Assembly (NCBI GenBank): GCA_014803435.1
Contig: JACYFD010000003.1
Coordinates: forward strand, 186,001-250,000
Direction: 5' to 3'
Length of the DNA: 64,000 bases
From: Cellulosimicrobium terreum
GTDB taxonomy: Bacteria; Actinomycetota; Actinomycetes; Actinomycetales; Cellulomonadaceae
Part shown: in pieces, positions 1 to 8,674 of the stretch
Layout of the letters: every line of letters begins with the position of its first letter
Numbering within the stretch: position 1 is the first letter of the stretch
The notes under the pieces: generated by a model
Told to the model about the DNA's origin: nothing
The model's input: the letters and a program-made list of their open reading frames with translations, nothing else
Databases searched by the model: none
Translations under genes and position numbers: made by a program

Positions 1-261
1 GTCGACGTCTGCCGCGCGACCCGCCACTCGCCCTCGCTGTCGCTCGGCGTCTCGCCCCGTGGTGCGACCGCCCTGCTCGCGACCGCGCGCGCCTGGGCGT
101 GGTTGTCCGGACGCTCCTACGTGACGCCCGACGACGTGAAGGCGCTCGCCCACCCGACGCTGCGCCACCGTGTGCAGCTGCGCCCGGAGGCGGAGCTGGA
201 GGGCGTCACCGCCGAGAGCGTGCTCGACACCGTGCTCGCGTCCGTCCCCGTCCCCCGCTGA
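1..261 (+). CDS. MoxR-family AAA+ ATPase, C-terminal part
   Basis: The first 86 codons read in frame 1 from the window edge to a TGA at 259-261; the start lies upstream of the window. The visible part is the helical lid of a MoxR ATPase: the segment SPRGATALLATARAWAW followed by VTPDDVKALAHPTLRHR is typical of the family's C-terminal AAA lid. MoxR proteins act as chaperone-like ATPases and are usually encoded next to DUF58/von Willebrand proteins, exactly as here, with the DUF58 gene starting 10 bases downstream. The Walker motifs are outside the window, so only the family can be named. Confidence 0.85.
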   Translation, partial: VDVCRATRHSPSLSLGVSPRGATALLATARAWAWLSGRSYVTPDDVKALAHPTLRHRVQLRPEAELEGVTAESVLDTVLASVPVPR

Positions 262-271
262 GGCCCGGGTC

Positions 272-1564
272 GTGGCTCTGACGTGGCGCGCCGTCGTGCT
301 GGTGGCGCTCGGGATCGTGCCGGTCATCCTCGTGCCCGTGACCGGCACGGTGCTCGTGTGGCTGGCGGTCGTGGCGGTGGTGTGCGGGCTCGACGTCGCG
401 CTCGCCGCCTCGCCCCGGCGCGTGGCGATCGAGCGACGGGTCGCCGCGTCGGTGCGCCTGTCCGACCGGACCGTGTCCCGCCTGACGCTGACCAACCTGT
501 CGTCGCGCCGGCTGCGCGCTCTCGTGCGTGACGCGTGGCCGCCGTCGGCGGGTACGCAGGTGAACCGCCACCGGGTCGACCTGCCGCCCGGCGAGGCGAC
601 GCGCACGTCGACCGTGCTGGTCCCGACACGCCGCGGCGACCGGCACGCGGACAAGGTCACGATCCGCTCGTTCGGCCCGTTGCGCGTCGCCGCCCGGCAG
701 GTGTCGCTGGCGGTGCCCGGACGCCTGCGGGTGCTGCCCGAGTTCCGCTCCCGGCGCCACCTGCCGAGCCGGCTCGCACGCCTGCGCGAGATGGACGGGC
801 GCGCGGCCGTGCAGGTGCGCGGCGAGGGCACCGAGTTCGACTCCCTGCGCGAGTACGTCATCGGGGACGACGTGCGCTCCATCGACTGGCGTGCGTCGGC
901 CCGCGGACGGGACATGGTCGTGCGCACGTGGCGCCCCGAGCGGGACCGCCGCGTGCTGATCGTCGTCGACACGTCGCGCACGTCCGCGGCCCGCCTCGGC
1001 GACGAGCCCCGGCTGGACGCGAGCATCGAGGCGGCGCTGCTGCTCGCGGCGCTGGCCGGGCGGGCGGGCGACCGTGTAGAGCTCATCGCGTTCGACCGCA
1101 CCGTGCGGGCACGCGTCGCCGGTGCGGCGGGCCCGCGGCTCATGCCGGCGATGGCCGACGCCACCGCGACGCTCGAGCCCGTCCTGCTCGAGACGGACTG
1201 GTCGGGCCTGGTCACCGCGGTGCACGAGCGGCTGTCCCAGCGCGCGCTCGTCGTGCTGCTGTCCACCCTCGACGCCGCCGCCGTCGAGACGGGGCTGCTC
1301 CCCGTCGTCGGGCAGCTCACGCAGTCCCACCAGGTGGTCCTGGCGGGCGCCGCCGACCCCGAGATCGCCGCGCTGCGGGCCGACCGCTCGGGGACCGCCG
1401 AGGTGTACGACGCCGCGGCCGCGTCCCGCGGCGAGATCGAGCGCGCCGCGGTGGCGACGGTCCTGCGCCAGCGCGGCGTCGAGATCGTCGACGCGCTCCC
1501 CGACGAGCTCGCCCCGCGCCTCGCGGACACCTACCTCGCGCTCAAGGCCGCCGGCCGGCTCTGA
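272..1564 (+). CDS. DUF58 domain-containing membrane protein
   Basis: A 430-residue protein partner of the MoxR ATPase. The N-terminus has two hydrophobic helices (about residues 6-50), followed by a beta-rich linker and then the DUF58 signature (GTEFDSLREYVIGDD, then RSIDWRASARGRDMVV), with a von Willebrand-like segment starting VLIVVDTSRTS. The GTG at 272 is chosen because it lies just past the MoxR stop and places the first membrane helix at the N-terminus; an open frame runs further upstream but overlaps MoxR. The molecular function of DUF58 proteins is unknown; a role in envelope assembly with MoxR is an inference from linkage. Confidence 0.88.
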   Translation: MALTWRAVVLVALGIVPVILVPVTGTVLVWLAVVAVVCGLDVALAASPRRVAIERRVAASVRLSDRTVSRLTLTNLSSRRLRALVRDAWPPSAGTQVNRHRVDLPPGEATRTSTVLVPTRRGDRHADKVTIRSFGPLRVAARQVSLAVPGRLRVLPEFRSRRHLPSRLARLREMDGRAAVQVRGEGTEFDSLREYVIGDDVRSIDWRASARGRDMVVRTWRPERDRRVLIVVDTSRTSAARLGDEPRLDASIEAALLLAALAGRAGDRVELIAFDRTVRARVAGAAGPRLMPAMADATATLEPVLLETDWSGLVTAVHERLSQRALVVLLSTLDAAAVETGLLPVVGQLTQSHQVVLAGAADPEIAALRADRSGTAEVYDAAAASRGEIERAAVATVLRQRGVEIVDALPDELAPRLADTYLALKAAGRL

Positions 1565-1629
1565 CCGGGACGTGGGTGGTCCGGGGTAGGGTCGGTCCCG
1601 CACGAGCCCCCCGACCTCCTGGAGATCCT

Positions 1630-1758
1630 GTGGCCTGGCAGCCGACCAACCAGCGCGACCGCGACCGCGATCGCCGCACGCGCCGAACGGCGATCATCGT
1701 CGTCGCGGCGCTGCTCGCGACGTTCGTGATCCCCGTCCTCGCGATCGTCCTGTTCTGA
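1630..1758 (+). CDS. Small single-pass membrane protein
   Basis: A 42-residue protein starting at GTG 1630, with GGAG about five bases upstream. The N-terminal half is strongly charged (repeated Arg/Asp) and the C-terminal half is one hydrophobic helix (AIIVVAALLATFVIPVLAIVL). The charge layout suggests an inside-facing N-terminus. It lies between DUF58 and the AlkZ-like gene, the latter starting 8 bases after its stop codon, so the two are probably co-transcribed. No family is recognised; small membrane proteins of this kind are common in actinobacteria. Confidence 0.6.
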   Translation: MAWQPTNQRDRDRDRRTRRTAIIVVAALLATFVIPVLAIVLF

Positions 1759-1765
1759 CGCGTCC

Positions 1766-2977
1766 GTGCCCGCGACGTCCCCGCACGGACCGGTGCTCGA
1801 CGACCGCGCACTCAACCGCGCGCTGCTCGCCCGCCAGCATCTGAGCACCCGGCGTGACGCTCCCCCGCTCGACGAGGTGCGTCACCTGGTCGGGCTCCAG
1901 TCCCAGGTGCCCGCGTCGCCCCACCGTGGCCTGTGGTCACGGCTCGAGGCTTTCACCACCGACGCCCTGGACGCCGCGCTGGAGGATCGGAGCGTGGTGC
2001 GGCTCGCGACGCTGCGCGGCACGGTCCACCTGGTCGCCGCCGACGACGCGTTCGAGCTCGCGGCCCACGCCCGGCCCGCGCTGGCCACCTACCTGCGCGC
2101 ACGCAATCAGCACGGCACCGCGCTCGCCGAGGTCGATCTCGACGACCTCTCCATGGAGGCCGAGGACCTGCTCGCCGAGCCCCGGACGTCGGTCGACCTC
2201 GGCCAGCTGCTCGGCGCACGCTGGCCCGCCGTCGACCCGAAGCACCTCGCGTACGGCGCGCGCTGCCTCCTGCCGCTCGTCCAGGTCCCGCCGCGCGGGC
2301 TGTGGGGAGCGAGCGGTCCGGGGACCACGACGACGTGGACGACGGCGGACGCCTGGCTCGGCCGGTCGCGCCACGACCTGGACCCGGTCGCCCACGCGAC
2401 GGACCCCGACGCCGTGCTCGCGGCTCGTGCGCGCCTCGTGCGGCGCTACCTCGCCGCGTTCGGACCGGCGACGGTCGCCGACGTCCAGCAGTGGTCGGGC
2501 CTCACGCGCCTGCGTGCGGCCGTCGACGTGCTGCGCCCCGAGCTCGTGACGTTCACGGGGCCCGGCGGGGCGGAGCTGTTCGACCTTGCCGACGCTCAAC
2601 GGCCCAACGCGTCCGAGCCCGTCCCCGTGCTGCTCGTCGCCGACTTCGACAACGTCCTGCTCTCGCACAAGGACCGCACGCGCGTGCTCGGCGACCTGCC
2701 CGTCTCGCGCATCGTGACCGTCAACGGTCAGGTGCCGGCGACGGTCCTCGTCGACGGGCGGGTCGCGGGGTCGTGGACCTGGCGCACCACCGGGGACGGC
2801 ACCGCGCAGCTCGAGGTCGCGCCACTCCGGTCGACCACCACGGGCGACGCGACCCACCCCTCGCCCGCCGACGCGCTGGGTACCGCGGACGTGGTCGACG
2901 AGATCGTCGCGCGCGGCGAGGACTGGCTGCGCGTCGCGGCGCCGGGGGCGACGCCGCGCGTGGTCGTGCGGAACTGA
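1766..2977 (+). CDS. AlkZ-like winged-helix protein (HTH_42 superfamily)
   Basis: A 403-residue member of the winged-helix family that includes the DNA glycosylases AlkZ and YcaQ/AlkX. The N-terminus (LLARQHLSTR, then LVGLQSQVPASPHRGLWSR) contains Gln45-Ser46-Gln47, matching the QxQ catalytic motif described for AlkZ, which unhooks DNA interstrand crosslinks and alkylated bases. Later segments (RLATLRGTVHLV, a FGPATVADVQQWSGL winged-helix stretch and a LLVADFDNVLLSHKDR segment) fit the family. It starts with GTG 8 bases after the small membrane gene. Actinobacteria carry many AlkZ-like paralogues, most uncharacterised, so the glycosylase role is probable rather than certain. Its stop codon sits in a 16-base tandem repeat. 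Confidence 0.82.
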   Translation: MPATSPHGPVLDDRALNRALLARQHLSTRRDAPPLDEVRHLVGLQSQVPASPHRGLWSRLEAFTTDALDAALEDRSVVRLATLRGTVHLVAADDAFELAAHARPALATYLRARNQHGTALAEVDLDDLSMEAEDLLAEPRTSVDLGQLLGARWPAVDPKHLAYGARCLLPLVQVPPRGLWGASGPGTTTTWTTADAWLGRSRHDLDPVAHATDPDAVLAARARLVRRYLAAFGPATVADVQQWSGLTRLRAAVDVLRPELVTFTGPGGAELFDLADAQRPNASEPVPVLLVADFDNVLLSHKDRTRVLGDLPVSRIVTVNGQVPATVLVDGRVAGSWTWRTTGDGTAQLEVAPLRSTTTGDATHPSPADALGTADVVDEIVARGEDWLRVAAPGATPRVVVRN

Positions 2978-3025
2978 GGTCGTGCGGAACTGAGGTCGTG
3001 CGGGACCGAGGTCGTGCGGGACCGA
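2962..3025 (+). repeat. Four tandem 16-base repeats across the stop codon
   Basis: Four head-to-tail copies of a 16-base unit: two identical copies ending in GGAACTGA (2962-2977 and 2978-2993) and two ending in GGGACCGA (2994-3009 and 3010-3025). The first copy supplies the stop codon of the AlkZ-like gene and the second repeats the same stop in a shifted frame. The array fills most of the gap to the convergent SpoIIM-like gene. No strong hairpin was seen in it. Confidence 0.9.
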
Positions 3026-3044
3026 CCCGGTCGCCCTGGGCGGG

Positions 3045-4034
3045 TCAGGCGGCGACGGGGGCGACGTCGCCCGCGTGGTCGGCCGTGAGGTCGCCGGTCT
3101 CCCCCGCCCGCGCCGCGCGCCGGCCGAGCACGATCGTGTAGACCCAGAAGCCCGCGAGCGCGATCGCGCCGATGACGATCTTGAGCCACCACGGCATCGT
3201 CGAGCCGGTGACGAACCCCTCGATCACGCCGGACACGGCGAGCGACAGCGCGAGCCCGATCGCGACGGTGACGAGGGACCGCGCCTCCTGCCCCAGCGCA
3301 CGACCCCGCGGCAGCGGCCCCGGCGCGACCCACGCCCAGAAGATCCGCAGCCCGGCCGCCCCGGCGACGAACACCGACATGAGCTCGAGCAGGCCGTGCG
3401 GCGCGATGAGCGTGAGGAACAGGTCGAGCTCGCCGTGCGCGGCCATCATGCCGCCGGTCGCGCCGACGCCGATCGCGTTCGAGAGCAGCACGTACGCGGG
3501 GAAGATGCCGGTGATGCCCAGCCCGATGCACTGCGCGGCGATCCACGCGTTGTTGGTCCAGACGACGGTCGCGAAGTCGATGCCTGGGTCGTAGTAGGAC
3601 GCGAACGCCTCGTCGACGTAGTGCTCCTGCACGCTCGGGGGCCCCATCGACGCGAGCCCCTCGGGCGTCGTCGCGACCCAGATGCCCGCGACCAGGCCCA
3701 CCACGACGCACGCGACCGTCACGCCCACGGACCACCACCGGATCCGGTACAGCGCCACAGGCAGCGAGACGACGAGGAACCGCACGACGTCGCGCCACGC
3801 CGGCTCGTGCGCGCCGGCGATACGCGTGCGCGCGCGACCCAGCAGGTCGGACAGCCGCGTGATGAGCACCGGGTCGGGTGCGACGGAACGGATCGTCGAC
3901 AGGTGCGTCGCGACCGCCTGGTAGAGGCGCACGAGCTCGTCAGCCTCCGCGCCGTCGAGCCGGCGCCGCTTCGCCAGGGTCTCGAGGCGGTCCCACTGCG
4001 CGCGGTGCACGTCGGTGAAGGCGTCAAGATCCAC
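3045..4034 (-). CDS. Stage II sporulation protein M-like membrane protein
   Basis: A 329-residue protein of the SpoIIM/DUF95 family. A soluble helical N-terminus (about 90 residues) is followed by several membrane segments, including VALYRIRWWSVGVTVACVV and the family-typical NNAWIAAQCIGLGITGIFP and LIAPHGLLELMSVFVAGAAG stretches. GTG 4034 is chosen because a purine-rich AGGTGG lies upstream and the product begins like the family; an upstream ATG at 4109 would add 25 unlikely residues. In non-sporulating actinobacteria the gene commonly sits opposite an RDD-family gene, as here. The function is unknown; a role in membrane or envelope organisation is only suggested. Confidence 0.85.
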   Translation of the reverse strand: MDLDAFTDVHRAQWDRLETLAKRRRLDGAEADELVRLYQAVATHLSTIRSVAPDPVLITRLSDLLGRARTRIAGAHEPAWRDVVRFLVVSLPVALYRIRWWSVGVTVACVVVGLVAGIWVATTPEGLASMGPPSVQEHYVDEAFASYYDPGIDFATVVWTNNAWIAAQCIGLGITGIFPAYVLLSNAIGVGATGGMMAAHGELDLFLTLIAPHGLLELMSVFVAGAAGLRIFWAWVAPGPLPRGRALGQEARSLVTVAIGLALSLAVSGVIEGFVTGSTMPWWLKIVIGAIALAGFWVYTIVLGRRAARAGETGDLTADHAGDVAPVAA

Positions 4035-4184
4035 TGCTGAACACCACCTGGGCGTCCACGGCGGGACGCGGAGGGAAGATGTCGAGGTCCACGACCGATA
4101 CCCTGCCACAGGTGGCGTGCATCACCGACTGCGAGGACGGTGCGTGGACGGCCGCCCACCACAGCGAGGGAACGGAGCAGGTGC

Positions 4185-5003
4185 GTGCGAGACGGGATCC
4201 TGATCGGCGAGGGCGTCGTCCTCGATGCGCGGCCGGCGTCGTTCATCACGCGCACGCTCGGCGCGATCATCGACCTCGTGGCGTTGTTCGCGGTCTTCCT
4301 CGCCCTGATGTTCGTCATGTTCCAGTCACTGAACTTCCTCGAGCCCGACTTCGGGCCGGCGCTCGTCATCGTGATCATGGCGCTCTTCATGGTCGTCATC
4401 CCGACGACCGTCGAGACCTTGTCGCGGGGTCGTTCGCTGGGCAAGCTCGCGCTCGGTATCCGGATCGTGCGGGACGACGGCGGCCCGGCCCGGTTCCGGC
4501 ACGCGTTCCTGCGCGCCCTCGTCGGCATCGGCGAGCTGTGGCTCACGGCGGGGTCGGTCGCGATGATCGCGTCGCTGTCGAACGACAAGGGCAAGCGGCT
4601 CGGCGACCTGGCTGCGGGCACGTACGCGATCCGCGTGCGTGGTGGACGACCCACGCTCGCGCCGCTCGTGATGCCGCCGTATCTCGCCGCGTGGGCGGCG
4701 CGCGCGGACATGCGTCGGCTGCCGGACGGCCTCGCGCTCGCCGCGCGCCAGTACCTCGCCCGCGTCGACCGGCTGAGCCCGGCGTCCCGGGTGCGCCTCG
4801 GGCAGGACCTCGCCGCGCAGGTCGAGCGGTACGTGGCCCCCGGTGCGCCCCCGGGGACGCACCCCGAGGCGTTCCTCATGGCCGTGCTCACCGAGCGACG
4901 GAACCGGGACTGGACGACGGCACGCGCAGCGGGTGACGCGGCCCGGCTGCAGGCGCAGACGCTGCACCGCCTGCCGTACTCCGTCCCCGACCCCTCGCGC
5001 TGA
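4185..5003 (+). CDS. RDD family membrane protein
   Basis: A 272-residue protein with an RDD domain: RPASFITRTLGAIIDLVALF opens the first membrane helix (about residues 18-45), a second helix follows (ALVIVIMALFMVVI), then the RGRSLGKLALGIRIV motif and GKRLGDLAAGTYAIRV. The C-terminal 100 residues are soluble and rich in Ala and Arg. GTG 4185 has a GGAG about seven bases upstream. It is divergent from the SpoIIM-like gene across 150 bases. RDD proteins have mostly unknown roles, and some are linked to ion transport. Its last 116 bases overlap the convergent acyltransferase gene. Confidence 0.83.
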   Translation: MRDGILIGEGVVLDARPASFITRTLGAIIDLVALFAVFLALMFVMFQSLNFLEPDFGPALVIVIMALFMVVIPTTVETLSRGRSLGKLALGIRIVRDDGGPARFRHAFLRALVGIGELWLTAGSVAMIASLSNDKGKRLGDLAAGTYAIRVRGGRPTLAPLVMPPYLAAWAARADMRRLPDGLALAARQYLARVDRLSPASRVRLGQDLAAQVERYVAPGAPPGTHPEAFLMAVLTERRNRDWTTARAAGDAARLQAQTLHRLPYSVPDPSR

Positions 5004-6318
5004 GCCCGACCGCGGGCACGGAACGTCGTCGCGGGGACTCGAACCGGCCGACCACGCGCGAGATGCCCAGCAGGACGAGGGCGAACGCGCCGAACCACAC
5101 CGGCCGGCTCGCCCACCAGTCCGCGCTCCCCGGGTCGGGGAGCCGCTCGCCGAGCCCGACGAGCACCACGGCGACGACGACGATCATCGCCGTGACGTGC
5201 CACAGGTAGACCGTCATGGACCGCGCCGCGAGCCCGGCCACGACCTTCCGCCCGCGCCCGTGCGCCCAGCGCGCGAGCAGGTCACGGGAGGCCAGCGCGA
5301 ACGCGACGAGCGCGACCGCGTGCAGGACGACGGGCGCCGTCGGAGGACCCAGGTTCGACATCGTGTCGCCCGGCATGCCGATGAGGGACGCCGGGTACGG
5401 GCCGAGCGCGACCAGCAGCGCCGCGAAGGCCGCCGCCGCGAGCCCGACGCCCACGAGCACGGCGCGTGACGGGAGCACGGCGACGGGGACCACCCGGCCG
5501 CGGCGCAGCACGCGGATACCCGAGCGCACGTCGGCGTACAGCAGCCCGATCGCATAGGGCACGGCCCACACCAGCACGACGTCGACGAGCGCGAGCCGTT
5601 CGAGCCCGGCGCCGAACCGGAGCGCCTCGACGGCGAGCGGAGCCGCGGTCAGCAGGGCCACGCCCCACCACCCGGCCGCGTGCAGCGCGCGACGCAGGAG
5701 CGGTGTCAGGGCGAGGAGCACCAGGTAGATCGCGAGGAACCACAGGAGCTGCGGTGCGAGCGTCGCGAGGGCGCGCACGGCACCACCCGGCAGGCCGCCG
5801 ACGAGCAGGACGACGATCGCGACCACCCACGCGACGGCGAACACGCCGACAGGCCGCAGCAGTCGCCGCAGACGGTGCAGCACCAGCCGCCACCCGTCCG
5901 CGAGGTCGGCACCGACCGCACCCAGCACGCCGCGCCCGAGCACGTCGGAGGGCCCGCCGCGCCGGGCCGCGGGGACGTCGTCGGGCCTGCGGACGAGGCC
6001 GTACGCGGCCGACGCGCCCGCCGCGAAGAACAGCAGCGCGAGCACCTGCAGCAACCAGGTGACGGCCCAGCCGGCGCCGTGCACGAGCGCGTTGCCGATC
6101 CGGAGCGTCTCGCCGTCCCACGTCGCGTCGGCCATGAGCCAGTGCACGGTGAGTACGCTCAGGGTGGCCAGGGCGCGCACGGCGTCGACGAACGCGTCGC
6201 GTTGCGGACGGGAGGCGGGAGCGTCGGTCCCCTGCCCGACGCCGGCCGGCGAGCTTCCGCGTCGGCTCGGCTCGGTGGGGGGTGCGGGCGCACGGGGTGG
6301 GTCGAGCAGGGCGGTCAC
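4888..6318 (-). CDS. Acyltransferase family (AcylT_3) membrane protein
   Basis: A 476-residue polytopic protein. A 45-residue Pro/Arg-rich cytoplasmic N-terminus precedes the typical first segment (RDAFVDAVRALATLSVLTVHW), and about ten hydrophobic helices follow, ending with SMTVYLWHVTAMIVVVAVVL. Members transfer acyl groups, usually acetyl, to cell-surface molecules; the substrate here is unknown. GTG 6318 is chosen because GAGGAG lies six bases upstream; an earlier GTG at 6360 lacks such a site. The C-terminal tail of about 40 residues is low-complexity (Arg, Ala, Ser, Pro) and is encoded opposite the end of the RDD gene, so the true 3' end may be shorter if the frame is not conserved. Confidence 0.78.
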   Translation of the reverse strand: MTALLDPPRAPAPPTEPSRRGSSPAGVGQGTDAPASRPQRDAFVDAVRALATLSVLTVHWLMADATWDGETLRIGNALVHGAGWAVTWLLQVLALLFFAAGASAAYGLVRRPDDVPAARRGGPSDVLGRGVLGAVGADLADGWRLVLHRLRRLLRPVGVFAVAWVVAIVVLLVGGLPGGAVRALATLAPQLLWFLAIYLVLLALTPLLRRALHAAGWWGVALLTAAPLAVEALRFGAGLERLALVDVVLVWAVPYAIGLLYADVRSGIRVLRRGRVVPVAVLPSRAVLVGVGLAAAAFAALLVALGPYPASLIGMPGDTMSNLGPPTAPVVLHAVALVAFALASRDLLARWAHGRGRKVVAGLAARSMTVYLWHVTAMIVVVAVVLVGLGERLPDPGSADWWASRPVWFGAFALVLLGISRVVGRFESPRRRSVPAVGLSARGRGRSTAGGAASAPAAGPRHPLRVPSSSPGSVAR

Positions 6319-6375
6319 GGGACGCTCCTCGGTCGGCGGCGCCAGGAGGATCCCCGGCACTCACCATCCTCGAAA

Positions 6376-6421
6376 ACTCCCGTTCATCCCGGTATGGGAG
6401 TGTCCTCCCCACCGTGTGGGG
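6376..6421 (-). terminator. Probable terminator of the two-component operon
   Basis: Reading the minus strand just past the response regulator stop, a CCCCA/TGGGG hairpin (6407-6421) is followed by an ACTCCC/GGGAGT hairpin (6376-6401) and then TTTT (complement of 6373-6376). The second hairpin plus T-run is the classical intrinsic terminator shape. A CCCCCCGGGGGG palindrome also lies at 6426-6437, next to the stop codon. Confidence 0.6.
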
Positions 6422-6437
6422 TTCTCCCCCCGGGGGG

Positions 6438-7106
6438 TCAGACCTTGAGGTAGCGCAGCACCGCGAGCACGCGCCGGTGGTCGCCGGCGTCCTGCGGGAG
6501 CCCGAGCTTGCCGAAGATCGACGTGACGTTCTTCTCCACGGCCCCGTACGACAGGAAGAGCGCCTCGGCGATCGCGGAGTTGGACCGGCCCTGCGCCATG
6601 AGCTCGAGCACCTCCGTCTCGCGCGGCGTGAGGCGCGCCAGGCCGTCGTCGGACCGCGAGGCGCCCATGAGCTGGCTCACGACCTCCGGGTCGAGGACCG
6701 TCTGGCCCGCGGCGATGCGGGTCAGGGCGTCGACGAACTCGCTCACGTCCGCGACGCGGTCCTTGAGCAGGTACCCGACGCCCTGCGCCCCGCCCGTGAG
6801 CAGCTCGCTCGCGAACCGCGTCTCCACGTACTGCGAGAACAGCAGCACGCCGAGCCCCGGGTGCGCGGCGCGCAGCGCCAGGGCGGCCCGCAGGCCCTCG
6901 TCCGTGAACGTCGGCGGCATCCGGATGTCGACGACCGCGACGTCGGGCAGCGCGCCGGCCGTCGCGAGCCGTGCGACCTGCGCGACGAGCTCGTCCCCGT
7001 CCGCCACGGCAGCGGTCACCTCGTGCCCGCGACGCGTGACGAGCGCGACGAGGCCGTCGCGCAGGATGGCGGAGTCCTCCGCGATGACGATCTGCATGGG
7101 CACCAT
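6438..7106 (-). CDS. LuxR/NarL-type response regulator
   Basis: A 222-residue response regulator. The receiver domain starts QIVIAEDSAILRDGLVALV; the phospho-acceptor Asp is in AVVDIRMPP (residue 60), and the Lys is in GYLLKDRV. A LuxR-type helix-turn-helix fills the C-terminus (LTPRETEVLELMAQGRSNSAI, then GAVEKNVTSIFGKL). ATG 7106 begins two bases after the stop of the upstream kinase, implying translational coupling; a second ATG at 7097 is equally plausible. With the adjoining kinase it forms a complete two-component system. The regulated genes cannot be read from the sequence. Confidence 0.92.
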   Translation of the reverse strand: MVPMQIVIAEDSAILRDGLVALVTRRGHEVTAAVADGDELVAQVARLATAGALPDVAVVDIRMPPTFTDEGLRAALALRAAHPGLGVLLFSQYVETRFASELLTGGAQGVGYLLKDRVADVSEFVDALTRIAAGQTVLDPEVVSQLMGASRSDDGLARLTPRETEVLELMAQGRSNSAIAEALFLSYGAVEKNVTSIFGKLGLPQDAGDHRRVLAVLRYLKV

Positions 7107-7108
7107 GC

Positions 7109-8599
7109 TCACACGCGCACGGGCAGGAGGACCGTGACGACGGTCGGCCCGCCGACGGGGCTCGAGAGCTCCAGGGACCCGTCGACGGATCGCACGCGCT
7201 CGGCGAGCCCCGCGAGGCCGGACCGCTGCCCGTCCTCCCCCGGTTCCACGACGCGCGCGCCGCCCTGCCCGTCGTCGCGCACGCGCAGCCGCAGCCGCGC
7301 CGCGCGGCCGGTCCCCTGCCGCTCGACGAGCACGTAGACGCCCGTCGCACGGGCGTGCTTGACGGTGTTCGTCACGAGCTCGGCCACGCAGAAGTAGGCG
7401 ATGGACTCGAGCGCCGGCGCGAGCCGCCCCGACGCCTCGACCGCCGGGTCGACGTCGACCGTGACGGGCAGCGGCGTGCGCGCCGCCAGCGTCTCGAGGG
7501 CTACCGCGAGGCCGTTGTCGAGCGCCGGAGGGTGGATACCGCGCGCGAGCTCGCGCAGCTCGACGAGCGCCTCCTTGGTCGACGCGTGCGCCTGACCGAC
7601 CAGCACGCTCGCCTCGACGACCGCGTCGGTCCCGACGGTCGTGCCCCCGATCCCCTGCCCGCCGGCCGTCAGCAGCTCCTTGGCCTCCCCGAGCTGCATC
7701 GCGACCGCGACCAGGCGCGCCTGCGTGCCGTCGTGCAGGTCGCGCTCGATGCGCCGCAGCTTCGCGTCGGCGTCCTCGACCGTGCGTCCGCGCGACTCCT
7801 CGAGGTCGGCGACGCGCAGGCTCGCGCGGGTCGGCCCGAGCAGCGCGACGGTGAGGAGCCGCCACAGCTGGACGAGCCCCCGCGTGACCTGCGGCCACAC
7901 CCACAGCAGCAGCACTCCGACGAGTGCGAGGCCGAGCTGACGTGCGGGCGTGTCGATGAACCAGTCGGTGCCGAACGACGCACCCCGGTGCCATGTCCCG
8001 TCGCTCGCCTGCTGGAGCGGGAGCCAGCGCGACCAGAACCAGTGCGTCATCAAGCCCAGGCCGACCACCAGGAAGACCGTGCTCACGACGAACGACACGA
8101 TCATGAGCGGGAACGTCACGAAGAGGAACAGCACCGCCCGCCACCCCGTGCCGTCCCCGAGCCCGACCCACAGCGTCCGCCAGAAGCCCCGTGACCGTGA
8201 GGTCCGCTCCCGCGCGGAGTGCGCGGGAGCGGCGACGTCGACCCCGAGCATCGAGCGCGCCATCGACCGGTACATCGAGCCCCACCCGCGGGCGCCGAGC
8301 ACGATCCAGCCCGCGACGACGATCCCGACGACGGGCACGAACACCAGCGTCGGCGACACCACCGCGAGGATCGAGTACGCGAACCCGAACGGCGCGACCA
8401 GCAGGACGAGCCACAGGTACCCGTACTCGCGCCAGGTCCGCCCCGCGAACGGAGCACGCAGGAACGGCACGTGCTCACGGTGGTCGACGTACCGGGGGTC
8501 CGGCGGCGCTGCGGCGCGTCCGGTCTCGACCCGTGCGCCCGACGACGGGGGCGCGTCCGGGTGGTCGGTGCGCGGAGGGTCTGTGGTCACGGAGGTCAT
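7109..8599 (-). CDS. Sensor histidine kinase, HisKA_3 type
   Basis: A 496-residue kinase paired with the downstream response regulator. The N-terminal region contains the actinobacterial membrane sensor domain (about residues 60-245, four hydrophobic helices, with GWGSMYRSMARSMLGV between them). The dimerisation domain holds the phospho-acceptor His289 in RRIERDLHDGTQARLVAVA, and the ATPase domain follows with the N-box VTNTVKHARA and the RVRDDGQGG and GLAGLAERV motifs. ATG 8599 gives the best start; upstream in-frame codons add only unconserved residues. Kinases with this sensor domain are thought to respond to envelope conditions, but the signal is unknown. Confidence 0.9.
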   Translation of the reverse strand: MTSVTTDPPRTDHPDAPPSSGARVETGRAAAPPDPRYVDHREHVPFLRAPFAGRTWREYGYLWLVLLVAPFGFAYSILAVVSPTLVFVPVVGIVVAGWIVLGARGWGSMYRSMARSMLGVDVAAPAHSARERTSRSRGFWRTLWVGLGDGTGWRAVLFLFVTFPLMIVSFVVSTVFLVVGLGLMTHWFWSRWLPLQQASDGTWHRGASFGTDWFIDTPARQLGLALVGVLLLWVWPQVTRGLVQLWRLLTVALLGPTRASLRVADLEESRGRTVEDADAKLRRIERDLHDGTQARLVAVAMQLGEAKELLTAGGQGIGGTTVGTDAVVEASVLVGQAHASTKEALVELRELARGIHPPALDNGLAVALETLAARTPLPVTVDVDPAVEASGRLAPALESIAYFCVAELVTNTVKHARATGVYVLVERQGTGRAARLRLRVRDDGQGGARVVEPGEDGQRSGLAGLAERVRSVDGSLELSSPVGGPTVVTVLLPVRV

Positions 8600-8674
8600 G
8601 CTGCCAGTCTGGCGAGCCGCCGGGCCGCGGACCACGGAGATGTCCGCCGGACCGGGGTAGGGACAACCCCCGGG

